64,000 nucleotides of DNA from Halichoerus grypus (lineage: Eukaryota; Chordata; Mammalia; Carnivora; Phocidae), in contig NC_135717.1 of assembly GCF_964656455.1 (NCBI RefSeq), positions 12,181,033 through 12,245,032 on the forward strand. The letters run 5' to 3'. Of this stretch, positions 23,276 to 36,887 are shown in pieces (position 1 is the first letter of the stretch; each line of letters opens with the position of its first letter). The position numbers and the translations under genes were made by a program. The notes under the pieces are model-generated. The model saw only the letters and a list, made by a program, of their open reading frames with translations, had not been told where the DNA came from and ran no database searches.

Positions 23276-23575
23276 TAAAAAGTTCCCTTAAAACTTTACA
23301 GAAAAATTTAAACATATACAAAAGTAGAGAGAACAGTATAATAAACTCTAATATTCCCAACACCCAGGTTCAACAACTACCAACTCGTGTCTCATCTTGT
23401 TTCGTCTGTATCCCATCTACTCCCTGCTCCCAGATGGGATGTGAGAAATAAGTAAATATTTCTGTATGTATCTCTAAATGTAATGACTCATAAAAGAAAA
23501 CCCACCAGAAACTCTACAGTTCCATTATCACACCTACATAAATTAACAACAGTCTTCTAATATTCTCAACTATCC
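23276..23575 (-). mobile_element. Old L1M-type fragment
   Basis: Contains ACAGAAAAATTTAAACATAT, CAACACCCAGGTTCAACAAC and CCATTATCACACCTACATAA, the same ancient L1 segment type as at 6771-8030. Diverged and without coding capacity. Confidence 0.55.
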
Positions 23576-25189
23576 TGTCACTATTCATATTTAAGAGGCT
23601 TGGCTTTTGTAGGAAAGCTATAAATAAACTTTTCATATTAAAAACATGCAGTGGGGAATAAAAATCATCATACATGTCTGGTTCTGTGGGAAAAGTTGGA
23701 TCCGTTTGCTGCTTAGCACATTTGTGTGCCTGTTGGATGGTCAGACATACGTGTGTAGTGACTATTAAAACCTCTGGTGTCTCACTGTTCTCAGTTTACA
23801 AGATTTACTGAACTATCACCACGAAATATGAGGATTTATTGGGAAATAGGCAAGTAAACTATGAACTTGGACAGAAATACATGTTAATGGAGTGCTTGTA
23901 AATGTTAGGAATTATTGTAGATGCCAAGAGTTACCATTAGGTACCATAAGTACCTAATACGTTTTTGTGCCTTGTGTGTAGAAATGAAATCAGTTGTCAC
24001 CACGTATCACCAGGGCTGCTGCTAGTATGATGTGATAAGAAACTAGAAATCTTGGCTTGCACAGCTAGGCTTGGAACTTATGCTGGCTCCGAGTACTAGC
24101 CAGCAAACTGTGGAGGTGCGTACTTAGAATGTTAACGGGTTTATTTGACTCCATGATTTTGTCCTGAGTAGCTGATTTTGACTTCCCTTTTAAAGAAGAG
24201 GCTCCTAAGTCATGATGAAGTGTGCCAATAAAAACGGTTCCAGTTCAACTATGGTTTTACTGATACTGGAGTAAAAGCAAGAAACTTGCCTAATGAGAAC
24301 CTGCATTTTTAAGTTGATTATTTTTCACTATCGTCTGATTTTTATTTAAGATGATGAAAGCTATAGGAGTAGTTTGAGAAGTCCCACACTTTATAGGCAG
24401 TGAAACTGGCTGAGGTCGTTTCATATTCTGCAGGGATACTTGTCTCGAGTAATTGTGCCCTGAAGTTCAAGTAGATGATTGTGAAGAGTCTCATGGTAGA
24501 AGATAAGAGGGTAGGTGAGGAGGCTAAAGTTGAACGTGGTGTTCTTTTCATTATGCATTTGAGAAGCAGGATTACCATTTGGATATGATATTGTTTATTT
24601 GAATATTTTTTGAGTGATAGGTTGAGAGCGAATATCCTCAGATACCATGCCTCATTTTTTTTTTAAATGGCTTCCAGCCAACGAAATCTAAATGGAAATG
24701 TTGGGGTTCTAGTAGTGTCTGTACCCTGATGTGCCAGATAACACTGCCTTTCTGTTCTTATTTGGGTTTCTTTCTGTGTAATCTTGATTAGGAAGCCACA
24801 TGAACACCATGGCTGAAAATTTCACTTTGCAAATCCATCATTTCCCCTCCCTGTTATGCATTGGGTTTTAAGGGCAGCCTCTTTCTGTAAAACTGACCAA
24901 GGGAAGCAGAGATGAAGTTGGTGGGATTAGCAGACAGGAAGCCAGTTGGAGTTTTGCAGGCTTGTGAAAATGAAGGAAGACTTATTTCTGGTGGTTAGAG
25001 GATCAAACCAAGACTTTCATGTGGTCTTCATTTCCTAGTTGTTTCAGGGCTTACCTACACATTGGTAACATAAATAGGCTGTGCAGAAGTTGATGTACTT
25101 ACAAGATACCGTAATTTACTATGGTCAAATCTCACATACTTCACTTGTTTAAAAAACAACATTAGTCATGTTCCTTGTATCAGCAAATA
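23576..25189. other. Unique intronic sequence
   Basis: No gene or named repeat in 1.6 kb. Confidence 0.4.
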
Positions 25190-25560
25190 TTTACGGAGTG
25201 CCTAGAAAGAGTGGAAAGAAACCTAAAATATATGTAGCGTCTTGAAGGAGTATGTAGTTGATAAATTAAGTCCAGCACTTATAAAATAATTTTGAAACGG
25301 GCGCTCAAATGTCTAATACCAACTAAGTGCAGTGAGCCTTCAGAGAAGGAGTAGTGAGATAGGCTGAAGTGTTCGAGAAGGCTTCTTGGTGAAGATGGGG
25401 CCTAGAAGGTTGAAGAAATTTGGATAGATAGGGAGTGGGGGATGGGGAGAGTAGTCTAAGGAGAGGGAATCCTGAGGAAGCACAGCAACAAGAGGATTGA
25501 GATGCTATTTGATTAGGGCTTGGGGGCAAGGAAGGGCTGGTAGAAATGAGTTGACAGAAT
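25190..25560 (-). mobile_element. L2-like relic
   Basis: TATTTACGGAGTGCCTAG followed by a GAAGGCTTCTTGGTGAAGAT...GTTGAAGAAATTTGGATAG series resembles antisense L2 3' sequence, which commonly starts with 'tttattgagtgcctac'. Confidence 0.45.
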
Positions 25561-28500
25561 TGTGTAAGTGGACACCTATGCAGACCCATGTTCCAAGCTT
25601 GGCCCTCCTAACTAGTTGACAGACTTGGGGAAGTTACTCTCTAAAAGCATATTTTCTTCATTCCTTAGTTGAGAGGTTTAGACTAATTTTAGAGCACAGG
25701 TACCCAAGATGGAAGGGAGCCTATCTCTGCTGGATGTTCACAAGTTGTGTTCCGGATCAAAAAAAGTGTGATCTACTCTCAAGTTGTTTTGGAACTTGAG
25801 GGGCAAGACAAAATTAAATGGGTGACTTGTTCTGCCAGAATGAAAGGTCTTTTTATTATGCAAATGTGAATTTTGAATATCAGAGAAGGCAATGTGGATG
25901 TGCCTTATTTCCTAAACTTATTTGACCACAGGGCACTCTTACTCTTGGCATTGTAATCCATAATCCAATATGGGGAATGCCGGAAAAGATCTCCAAGGTC
26001 CCCTCCAGATCTTGGAACTTGGTGGTCTCTGAGTATAGGGTGAGTGGGCTGGTGATAGACGACTTTGGACGATCAGGCCCAGAAGTTTGGAGTTGGAGTG
26101 GAGGCTGCTGCTGAAGTGGGAGTGCTAAGGGGAAGGGGAGTTGAAAATAATGATGATTAGTCCACTTTTCCTCCAGCTCCCTTGTCCCACCTGGTGTCAG
26201 TTCTTTCATTGATTGTTAGCAACCCCACCATGAGGTGAGTGTTGGTGAGTGATTCTCATTAATAGCCCTTCCGGTGTGATAGCAATCCTGATGCAGCAGT
26301 TCTGATGCCACCAAGCTGCCCTCCAGCCAGTGTGTTTTATTGTCTCTTAGTCCCTTCTGTTTTCCTGTATGGCTGCTTTTAGCAAGCTGGGAAAGAAGGT
26401 TGGATGACAGAGGACGTTGACAGTGATGTTAAAATAAAGGTTTCAGATTATTTGCCTTTTGCTCGCTTATGTATGAACTGTAGTTCAAGAAAGATCAGAA
26501 CCCTTCTGCTGTTACACAACCGGGGAAAGCTGTAGAGCTCTGTTTTCAGTGGATTTTTCACTTTCTATCTTAGGAAGTTTGGGATGGGACTACAGAGTAA
26601 ATGGGTCAGTTCCAGCATTTCACTTCTGAAAGTATGCATAGCCCTAGGATCTGAGGCATTTCTAAGTGGTGAGAAAGTTTTCATAAAAGGAAGAGTGGGA
26701 ATAATGTGCTTGGTTATGAATTCAGGTATTTTACTGTAGGTACTGAATTTGAGTATTTTACCATACGAGGCAGAGCATCAGTTCAGGTGTGTTTATGTGA
26801 GAAGAGGTTGAAGATTGTGATATGATGGTTCCATGTGGCTTGTGTTACTTCTTGAGATAGACTACTTCACTTCTTTTTTTGGAAGTATGACAGGCTATAA
26901 ATGAACCCATAAATTTAAAAAATGAATCACAAAGTTAGTGATTAGCCTTTGATCCTCTGACAGTGTTCTCTTGAAAAGGGGTTAAAAAAACCCCTGAACA
27001 TTCACCATGATTCAAGGAGCATTGAGGGTGATAAAGATTCTGTACTTCTATACAACAGTACTATATATTGTGAAAATTAGTTTGAGAGAATGTTAGGATT
27101 GGATATGTCCCCAGACAAAATAATAGTTGAGGCCAGCTGTTAAGGAATAATTTAGGTCCCAATGGCTACAAACTTTGGAAGCTTTTGGACAGAGGGTCTG
27201 TAGCACTTCTTGATGGGAGGTGTGTGGGTGTGTGTCCACTTGCAGAGGGTGGCGGATGGTGGGTTAGTGGCTTTACATTTTATTTTACCTTTATGCTGTG
27301 ATTAGTCAAAATACACTAAATGTAGCCTAATTATGTGAAGGTGCCTCATGCTAATTTTTTTTTTCTTCTCAAGAAACAATTTTTTTTTTCAGGTTTAAGA
27401 TTGAGCCTAATATTCTGTAGATACAGGAAAAAGAACTTGGTAATGGGATAGCAACTGTTCATTTGAGGAAGTTCTGGAAAAAAATGAGGTAGATTCTGAA
27501 ATCAGGATTTGAAAACTCTCAGATAATTGAAGTTTGGAAGAGCAAGATGGGAATTAATTTGGTGAAACCCAAGACAGGAGAGGATCAAAAACAATTTAGG
27601 GACATTGTTAGCTGGGTCAGAACTGTTTTTCTTATACAGTCTGCACGTGTTCCATGAGTAGATGCATGCAGACTTTTTTTTCCCCCTTGGAAGAGGGGCA
27701 TAGAATTTTAAGGCTGGTGGGAGACTGAATTTGTCTTTGTTCTTCCAGGTCTGAGCTGTGTTCTTCCTTCATTTTTTCTAACAGGCCTGCAGGATGGGGG
27801 GTATGCTGTCAGTAAGTTATCATTGTTAAGGTCACAGAGAATAGGTCCTCTTTATGCTGTTAGTAACTGAGGAGGGGGAGAGTGGATTTCACATAGTTTG
27901 GGTGTCTTTGCTTGCTTAGGAGGAGACGAGGCAAGTGTGGGCCTCTGTGGCTCAATCATCTTTAGGTTTCTAGTTCTATCCTTTGCAAGGTGACCTGTAG
28001 CCTGAAAGCATATGTCTTGCTGCTTTTCTTTGCAGGTGTTTATTTCACAGATTAGTGTATGTAGCAGTCTCATTGTGGGATCCATTTAGATTCTGTACCT
28101 ACCCACTGCTTGCCTTCTTCCTTCCTTCCCTCCCTCCCTCTCTGCATCCCTCCCTCCCAACTTCCCTTCCTTCTTTCTTTGTTCCTTTACTGAGGTAGAA
28201 CTATCAATTATAAATGCAATTGCTAAAAGCTAATGGATTTAGGAAGTTGCAGATGAAAGGTGGAAACTTTAAAATTCCACACTTTTATTGAGTTTCACCT
28301 GTCTGAAGGACTCTGATGTGAGGGTAAATTGCTTGCCACAGTTTTCTGGGCTGTTAACAGCTCATCATTCTGATTTCTCATTCATATCTGAACTCCAGTT
28401 AGAATCTGCCTGAGCAAACACAAATTACCAACTGGTACATACAAATATATTTTTAAAGACTTGACTGTCATTTTAGCTTGCCACTATACCTCATGGTGTC

Positions 28501-29113
28501 ATATCTCCTTGGTACCTTTATTAAGAGCCTTGGAAAACCCAAGTGCAGTAAAATGGAGTCACGAGAAGAGAAGGGGAAAGCCCACAGGTTGTAAGTAGTG
28601 AAAAATGGCTAATGCAGGTTGGGATTCAGTTTTGTCAGAAAGCCTTAAAATTGCAGGTACTTTGTGATTGGTGTTAACTGAGGCATTTTGAAATGACCTG
28701 GGCTAGATACAGAAGCACAGCCTGTGAAGACAGATTGTGACTCTTGGTTATATGGGTGAAATCTGATACTCTTCCATTGGCAGGATATCTGAATCTGGGA
28801 TAGGGTTTAAGACAATGCCAGGGTCAAGTTGTGATGACACCTGAGGGTTGTCATCTTCCTCGTCCCCCCACACCTACCTGCCACTTAGACACAGCACCAA
28901 CCTCCCGACCTCATTTTAGGTTTCTGCAGAGTTTCCGATGGCAGTGATATTTTAGAGCTTGAAAAGAGAAATTAAGAGTCCAGTATTGCAGTTATCCCTC
29001 AATAGTTACACTGAAGTAGGAATTTTTTGGTTGTTTGCTGGGTCCCTGTTCAGTTATGCTTGCTGGCTAAAGGTGGTTCAGTGAATATTTTTCTATAGTA
29101 AAAAAAACTGAGT
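25561..29113. other. Unique intronic sequence
   Basis: No gene. A pyrimidine (CTTC/CCCT) tract lies at 28110-28185. Short T-runs (27355-27365 and 27380-27391). No SINE occurs in this stretch. Confidence 0.45.
28110..28185. repeat. (CTTC)n/(CCCT)n pyrimidine tract
   Basis: Tetranucleotide-like C/T repeats with interruptions; low complexity. Confidence 0.85.
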
Positions 29114-29129
29114 AAGAAAAGACATGAGG

Positions 29130-29329
29130 GGGGTGCCTGGGTAGCTCAGTCTTAAGCATCTGCCTTCGGCTCAGGTCATGATCCCAGGGTCCTGGGATCG
29201 AGCCCCACATCGGGCTCCCTGCTTGGTGGGAAGCCCGCTTCTCCCTCTCCCGCTCCCCCCATTGCTTGTGTTCCTTCTCTCGCTGTGTCTCTCTCCATCA
29301 AATAAATAAATAAATAATAAATAATGAAA
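29130..29329 (+). mobile_element. Can-SINE in AUTS2 intron 1 (sense)
   Basis: Head GGGTGCCTGGGTAGCTCAG, tail AAATAAATAAATAAATAATA. Duplication AAGAAAAGACAT(G/A)AGG at 29114-29129 and 29330-29345. The tail carries several AATAAA hexamers in the sense of the gene. Confidence 0.94.
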
Positions 29330-29345
29330 AAGAAAAGACATAAGG

Positions 29346-32300
29346 AAGAACGAAAATGTAAATGAAACAACGGGGATTAGATTCTCACTTGTTTTCCAGC
29401 CACATGCTCACAGTCCAGCTTCCGTTGACGAAAATGACGAAAATAACGAAGGTCCGGATTGTGCTGTTCTAAGAAATGATTTTGTATCATTCAAGTGAAA
29501 GGAGACTTTCACTGGGGCAAAAGGGGAAACACGTGTGTGGTATTGTGCATTGCTGCATATTGCAAAGTTGGCTCCTTGCTCGTTGCTTATGGGGATTTGA
29601 TTACTTGTCAAAATTACATTTTGAAATTAATGTGCAGAGCTACATCTTTAGGGGTTGTTATTCTAAAGTTAGGACCTCAGCTTTTTTTAGAGCAGCCTTC
29701 TAATCCATTTCACTCCAGTCTTTGTTGGCTGATGTGCTTTCCAAGCCGGGAGTGGTGTTAGAGGCACAGATGTTGTCTTTAGTGATGTAGTTCTACCTCT
29801 TATTTTGCAAATGAAAACACAGCCCAGAGGGGTTAATTGACCTGCTCAAGATCACACTGGGAGTTATGGCTCTCACTGTTATCCACTGAAGCTAGGAGAC
29901 CGCTTCTGCTTTGTACTTGGATTCCCAAGGACTGGGAACCTGAGAAGGAGGTTTTTTAAAAACAAAAATAATAATGCAAATGAAGACGAATGCCCATGAT
30001 TATAAAGCTTCCTATTTTTTTCTGAGAAATTTTCTGATTATTACTCAGTATCAAGAACCTTCTAAAAGCATTCTGCTCCCTCCCCAGTGTATCACCCTGT
30101 AATTCATTGGCCTTTCTCTGTGGGTACATTAGTCTTTTCTAAACGACCTCCCTCTACTCCCCATAAAGAGGACGTAGATGGAAAAGTAAATATTAGAGTG
30201 ATGATGTGAGGTTTCCTTATTCTTGAATGTCCAGTGGAAAGGTGCAGTAGTTATTTGGGTATAAGAAGACTTTCATATGGGCTACTTAAAATTGTAACGT
30301 TTTATTTGGATATAGTATTTTTCTTCAGCCTGGTACCCAGAGAAACTCAGCCACTTAATGGCATTGCTAGCAAAATATTTGAAGTGAATTTAGGAGTGTA
30401 GTTGAATTAAAGTCTCAACCAAACTTTTCTTCTGAAGAAGAAAGACTCAAAATATTAAATCCATATGACGTGTTGGCTAAGGCATCTTGCCTGTTTATTG
30501 CTGAACCAGAAAATTTATAACAACTGTTTGTCATGTGTATATATTTATAGCCATTCATATAATGAAAAGAAGTTTTCATGAGATTGTAATAACATATCAA
30601 GATGGATGTAATTAAAACAGAAGCAGATTGACACCCTGAATTAAATGCAAACCATAAACCAGGATACCTGAGCATTGTGCCTCACGTATTTGCTGAAGGG
30701 GGCAGTCAGCCAAATATGCAAATAAGAAGACATTGATGAATTTCCCTGGGTGTGTGTGTGGTTGCAGAGAACCCAACTATTTTATTAATCTTTTATCAAG
30801 CATTGTTTAGGTTTGCAGCAGCAATGGAATGTATTAATTTGGCAGACCAAATAGCTTAGGACCAGAAAGTAGGAAATAATAAGGAGACATGATTGATATA
30901 CTGCTATAAATAACACATGCTGCTGACAAGGGGGCTGAGTAATCTTTAGATCTGTGCTTGATGTCATGAATGGAGTTGTTAAACCAGGATGTTTGGGTTG
31001 AACTTAAGTCAGGGAGGCTACCTCCCATTTAAAATGCAGACCTATCTCTAGTTACACTCTGAACTGATATGTTAACAAAATTGGTGTAAATCGAATTTTT
31101 ATAAATTGGATCAAATGCATCAAGGGAATCTTACTGTGAAAAAGACGAGTCTTTTTTTTTTTTTTTACATCAAGTAGAGTACTCCTCTCTGCAGGGAAGC
31201 TGGGATTTTGGTAGTGTGGGTCTCTTTAGATGGGCATTGCTTTCCTTGCGACACTTTTCTGCGTGTGTTCCCTGTGTTCCTGGAAGAAAGTGACTGTGAG
31301 ATTTGCATTTTCTGTTCAGGTTTCATACCTCACTTGGTCGGTGCTTCCAGGAATAATTGGTGGTTATTTGAATAAGCCCGCATCAGTCAGATTTCAGAGG
31401 GTGATTTTCAAGTGTGTGCTAAGGAGGGCTTGCGGCTCTGAATATGGAATATGATTTTCCTGTCTGTTCTTTGGGGGAGTCCAGGGATGTCATAACCACT
31501 TCAGAGTCATGATTGTATAGAAACACCCTACCTATAATTTTTCGATACGACAGTTCAGTTTTAAAATTGTAAAGATGCCAAATGCAGGGCTGTATTGTTA
31601 TTAGGGAAGTCGGTGACATCTGTTATATCTTGTTAACCAGGGGAGGAAAATGCTTTAATCAAAACATCTAATTATGCCCTCTCAACTGATGAAAGATCTT
31701 TTGCTAAATTTTTGGAATTGGCCTTAATGGAAGAAGCTGGCCTCTACAGAAACTGTGAAGTAAATTTACTCTTTTTATTTTGAAAAACTCTTACCCTTCA
31801 CCATGGTGACATAGGATGTTTTCATTTTGTCAAATTGCTCTTATACTGTATGTTGAAAATAGATATTTTCAGAAGTTGTCTAAGCGAGCATGAAGTTTTT
31901 GTGTTTGTCCTCCTTCTCACCCCCTATAGCATATGAGGCCCCAGAGGGAGTTTATTTGTCCAGACCTGAGCCTGGGAGGAGATGTGGTGGCTTAGAGCCA
32001 CCTGGGAGGGCGAGCAAATGATAATTACAGGTGAGAGGCAGGGGGATAATTCAGCCTCTGTTCTGGGAGGTGCGATTTCACACCTGAATGTGGAAACCTG
32101 CTATGTTAGACAGTTGTGTACTTTAAAATTTGTTTTATTAGTCTAATATAGAACTGGACCAGATTGTTCCAGGTCACTTTTAGTTGAAGGAACATAACTG
32201 TTTTTAAATATTGATTCCAGAAGTATTTCCTGCATTTAAGAGTAGTTTCATACAATATTTGAAAATACGAGAAATTGTTTAACTCAGCCTATCTACACTG

Positions 32301-32448
32301 CTTCTAGCTCCCTCGATCACTTCTTAAAGAATGACAGTGCGGCTTACTCACTCAAATCAGTCATACTTCAAAACCTATCCAATAAAACCATCCTTTTATC
32401 TGTATTTCAAACCACAATTAATCTGCAGCTATTTTGTTCCCAGAATCA
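29346..32448. other. Mostly unique intronic sequence
   Basis: A MIR-like antisense piece at about 29795-29890 (TGCAAATGAAAACACAGCCC). The block 30590-31060 is repeat-free (see the regulatory candidate). No gene. Confidence 0.45.
30590..31060. promoter_or_regulatory. Candidate conserved non-coding element (octamer)
   Basis: Repeat-free AT-rich block with a perfect POU octamer ATGCAAAT at 30716-30723, a SOX-like CATTGTTT near 30803, and TAATTA/ATTAAT-type words (30608, 30785, 30833). This pattern is typical of neural enhancers. Conservation could not be tested here. Confidence 0.25.
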
Positions 32449-32451
32449 CAG

Positions 32452-32477
32452 ATGATGATGATGATGATGATGATGAT
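32452..32477. repeat. (GAT)n/(ATG)n microsatellite
   Basis: About eight to nine perfect GAT units. Confidence 0.92.
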
Positions 32478-32989
32478 AACATTTATTGATAGTCTTAATG
32501 TGGGATATGGATTAGGTCAGAGAAATGCTTTATGTCTTAGCTTTGAGAGTATTTCATTATTTTGAAATGATTTTCCCATGGATTGAGATCTTGGGTCCCC
32601 AGCCTAAAGAAGTTTTTGAAGTATTGACCATGACACAATGTACTCTGTGTTTTATTTGGGATCTGGTGGGAAGTTCAAGTGCTATTAATTTTTTCTTGGT
32701 CTGTTATATGCTCCATAATGGCTTATTGTGTGTCGCTTGGGAGTATGACTAGAACCTTGGAAAAGACAGCCAGAGTTTTTTCCCCTAAATTTCTAATATA
32801 TTGTGTTATTTTCCTCTATTCTCTACCTTTAGCTTCTGTACTTTGCCTACATATATCATTTATATGAAGTTCTTAGAATTGTTGCTTCTGTTACTCGATA
32901 ATCCATGCATAGTAGGTACTCAGTGCTTATTTACAGTTAACCTATTTATACAAAAATGCCATGAAAAGACATTTTTGAAAAGGGAGCCA
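32478..32989. other. Unique intronic sequence
   Basis: No gene or named repeat. Short open frames here have no recognisable domain. Confidence 0.4.
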
Positions 32990-33235
32990 CTGTTTACTGA
33001 GTATTTACCCTGGGCCAGGCATTGTGCTCAGAATTTTGCATTCACTATCTCTTTAGAGCTACCTCATGGGAAAAAAAAAAAAAAAAAAAAGAAGAGAAAG
33101 AAAGAAAGATTTCCCTATTTTACAGTTGAAGAAACTAAAGCTCGGAGAGGTTCAGTCAGCTTGCCCAAGGTCAGTATGAGAGAGGCAGGAAATGCAGCGG
33201 TTTATACCTGACCTAAAAGTTTGTGCTCCTTGCCC
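32990..33235 (-). mobile_element. MIR, antisense, with internal A-rich expansion
   Basis: Both MIR halves are clear: TGGGCCAGGCATTGTGCTCA before, and TTTTACAGTTGAAGAAACTA...TTGCCCAAGGTCAGTATGAG after. In between sits A20 followed by GAAGAGAAAGAAAGAAAG (33071-33108), absent from normal MIR. Confidence 0.75.
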
Positions 33236-36119
33236 CTTTCTACCCTTCTTTTTACTACAGGTTCATTTTGTGGGAGAGTTCCAGATGGGTCTCTGGTAGA
33301 CCACATTTGTTCCTTGCTGCTGAAAATTGTCTTGGTTACAGAGGATTTTTCTAGATGTAATAATAGGATTTAGGGAGGGGAGAGTACCTCACCATTTTTG
33401 GGGAAATTATTTTCTTTTTAAGTGCTGGAGCTCACAGTAGGTGGCTGCATCTACAAGTATATTTGTTATTGGGTTGTTTTTTTTTTCTTTCTCTCCCTCT
33501 CCCTCCCTCCCCCCACCTTTCGCTGTTTATCCCTGTATTAAAATCTGACCTTTTCCCAGGTCACATTGCTCAGGTAGATTTTAAGCCTTTGTCAAAGGCA
33601 AGGGTTCAGGCTCATAGTGTTGAGGATTACTGCGTGCCAGTCCTTATACTAAATCCCTTCATATACTTAGCTCACTAATTTCATACCACAGCCCCCTGAA
33701 GCAGAAGGGTAAAATTGGAGAGGGGACTGGCACCCTCTCAACAGGTTACTGTGGGCATAAGCTTATTTTCTACTATAGATTCCTAAGTATTTTGTCTTGT
33801 CTGGTTCTATTTATTCTAGGAAGTAACTTCTCTTGGCGGTAAAACAGACCTTACTGCTAGGTTTTTGTTTTTGTTTTTTAACTGATAGGTACTCTATTCT
33901 TCCTGATGGAAAACCATACTAAATAGTTCTTTGCATTTCTTGATATCTGTACCTTGAAGATACCTGGTGACAAATAGTGCATTATTTCCTCTGTCATTGT
34001 TTCCTGTCATTATTCTAAGCACATTTGCAAATCGTTCTCTCCCATTCCCCATTCTACCCTGTGGATGTTTGTTTATGCTACAAAGAGTATGCTAATGACT
34101 ATGACTGTTAGAGTTGCTTCTTAAGGAAATCCCAGCTGTGATTAGAGTACTGTACATTCTTGTGAAGCCCCCTCCTCTCCTGTGGGCCAAGATGGGGCTC
34201 ACAAGTTCATGCTCTAGGACTTTAGGATTCAGACCTGGCTGATGACCATCGCTTGAGGAGTAGTAAAACACACACATACACACACGCTCATTTGGGCCTG
34301 AAATTTCACAAGATTTCTTGGTGAATATGAAGATCAGTCAAGTTAAACACTTCTCTGAACAGTGTCTTTTTTTGAAGACAGGAGGCAGTTTTTTTTCTTG
34401 GAACCATCATGCTCTGAGACATGCGGTATTGCATCTCTCTCTCCCAACTGCTTCAGTGAGCACAGTTATCCTTTTGCACATCCAAGATGGAAATACAGTA
34501 GACTTAGTTTTTAGCCCAGTTTGTGATTGTAGGGTAGACCCAAGTCAAAACATGTCTTTTAAGAATTTAACTATAAAAACCTGCTGTAATGGGAACCATA
34601 CCTTCAAGTCCAGGGTTTTAAAAGTGATCTCTTACACCTGAATTTTATATATTTGTAAACTATGAGTTCTGTATTACCTCTAGGGCCTGTCTCAGATTAT
34701 GAACACTCATGTAGGAATTGTGTATTTTTTTTTTAACTTTTCCTTGTGTTGTTCCTTGCCCCTCTGGTGGTTTGTAATACACCCTTCTGATGTTTTCAAT
34801 TAAGGGACTGGTAGAGATGGGTGTCGGTTTTGCTCCAGGACAGTGGGTGTCCTCTGTTTACTGTTTACAGATGAACATGACTTTAGCTTTCGTGTTAGGG
34901 ATTTCTACATCTGCTGCCCATATTTCATCCGTACCCTTATTTCATTTACTATGGTGTACCTGGGATTAGGGACAGGGAAATATGTGTGCTCAGGCTGATT
35001 TGGAAATTACACTGTTGAAATACAGCCCATATGGCCATTGTAAAATGGTTAGTACTGCATATAATTGCCTTCCCAACGATGTGCTTTGTCATTACTTCCA
35101 TCTTCCAAGAAGCTCTCCCGTAGTATGCTGACAGCAATGGCGTCATTAGAAAACATACAGACGTGCAAAGGCATTAAATTGTCTTTAGTTTAAGGATTAG
35201 ATTACAGTGTTAGAGGATGGGTCACCACGCTTCTAGTCAATAACTCTTGTTTAGTTCAGCACCGCTAGGATGCTGCAGATTTGCAAAGGTCCTGTTGACT
35301 TGTTTGCTTAGTGTATTTTATATCTTCTCTGCCGTTTTGCGGAGGTCTTTTAGCTGTGCATAAGACCTCCTCACAGTATTTTAGCCGGTTGGCTTCTCTG
35401 GAGTGTTTCTTCCAACTGTTCATGCCTCCTGCAGAGTTCTTCTCTAGGAGACTCCCTCCACCTCTGTTTCCCTGTGTGTAAGGTCATTGGATGAAAAAAA
35501 AGATGAAGTAGTGGAGTCAGGAAGCCACAGGTGGCTGCCATGTTACCCAAATTTATATCCTCCATTGTATAACATCTGTCTTCACATGAGTCCTGAGGCC
35601 ATCATCCTTCTTCTTTACCCCCCACCGCCCTTGGAAGTGGTGAGAGGCAGGTCCCAGAGGCCCAGGGACCATGTGACAGGGCGTGGAAAGAGACACCCTC
35701 CAATCAACCCCTGTCCCGTGGAGTTGGAATTTTTTCCCCTGGCCATTCTTACATGCCTGCTATTTGGTTGTAGATATTTTAGGGATGCAGCAGTTCTGGG
35801 ACATGGTATGCTTTGAATTTTCAGGGTACTCGATGCAGCTGTCAGTGACTAGTAAGTGAAATCACAGAATGGAAAGTCATTCATCAAATTTAATGTTTCC
35901 CTTTGGAGTCTAACAGAAATAATGTGGACTGGGAGAGTTTCTGAGCAGTAAATGACTTTGGAGATCATTTGGTCCGTGGTTTTGGGCACCTCGGGGGGAT
36001 GCTGAATCAGCTGAGGGGAGGCCCTGACCTCATTTAACCAGAGCTCCACCTTTACCTGTTTTACATATTAGGGTAAGATTCTCTTTGGGAAGTAAAAGGT
36101 ATCTGGATTCATTTTTTCT
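33236..36119. other. Mostly unique intronic sequence
   Basis: A CT-rich tract at 33476-33522 and a MIR-like antisense relic at about 33590-33720. No gene. Confidence 0.45.
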
Positions 36120-36460
36120 CTTATTCAAGAAATGTTTATCAGTCACTTCTAGGTGCTAGGCAGGTACTGTTGTAGGCACAGGGGATGATATGGTGACTGA
36201 GAGATACCTGCTGAGGTTATAGTCCAGCAGGGTGGGGGCATACTGTCAGTCATAAACACGTAAATATATTGGGTGGTGATGGGTGTTTGAAAGTAGGATA
36301 AGGATGTGATAGTGAGCATCGTAGGTGTTCGCAGGTGTGCGGGTAGTTCTTCTCTGCGGAGGTGGTATTTGAACAGAAACCTCCAGGAAGTGAGGGAGCA
36401 AGAAATGTGGAGAGTCAGGGGCAGAGGATTCAAGGAGAGGGAAGGCCTGAAGGGAGGAGT
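36120..36460 (-). mobile_element. L2-like relic, antisense
   Basis: AAGAAATGTTTATCAGTCAC...GGTGCTAGGCAGGTACTGTT...AGTGAGGGAGCAAGAAATG resembles the reverse complement of the L2 3' end. The minus-strand ORF across 36149-36625 is a by-product of it. Confidence 0.6.
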
Positions 36461-36684
36461 GGCTTGGTGTGGGGGGAGCTGTAGGAGGCCGCGGTGGCCA
36501 GAGTGGGGCAAGTGAGGAGGAGAGGGGCAGAGACGAGGGAGGGGCCTGTGGGAACTTTTAAACCAGTGTGATTGAAGAAGTTTAAAAGCAGCTGAAAACA
36601 ATTGTCCAAAGCCCTCATTTCCCAACTGAAAAAAAGTCTTTGAACTTTCCCATGATCACCCAGCTGGTATTAAAACAAGCCCAG

Positions 36685-36887
36685 GGGGCGCCTGGGTGGC
36701 TCAGTTGGTTAAGCGACTGCCTTCGGCTCAGGTCATGGTCCTGGAGTCCCGGGATCGAGTCCCGCATCGGGCTCTCTGCTCAGCAGGGAGTCTGCTTCTC
36801 CCTCTGACCCTCCCTCCTCTCATGGGCTCTCTCTCATTCTCTCTCTCTCAAATAAATAAATAAAATCTTTAAAAAAAAAAAAAAAAA
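36685..36887 (+). mobile_element. Can-SINE in AUTS2 intron 1 (sense)
   Basis: Head GGGGCGCCTGGGTGGCTCAG, tail AAATAAATAAATAAAATC and a long A-run. Perfect duplication AAAACAAGCCCAG at 36672-36684 and 36888-36900. Little diverged, so probably young. Confidence 0.95.

Noticed and set aside
36149..36625. 158-codon ORF on the minus strand
   Set aside because: By-product of an L2-like relic and unique sequence, with low-complexity Pro/Ser/Leu composition.
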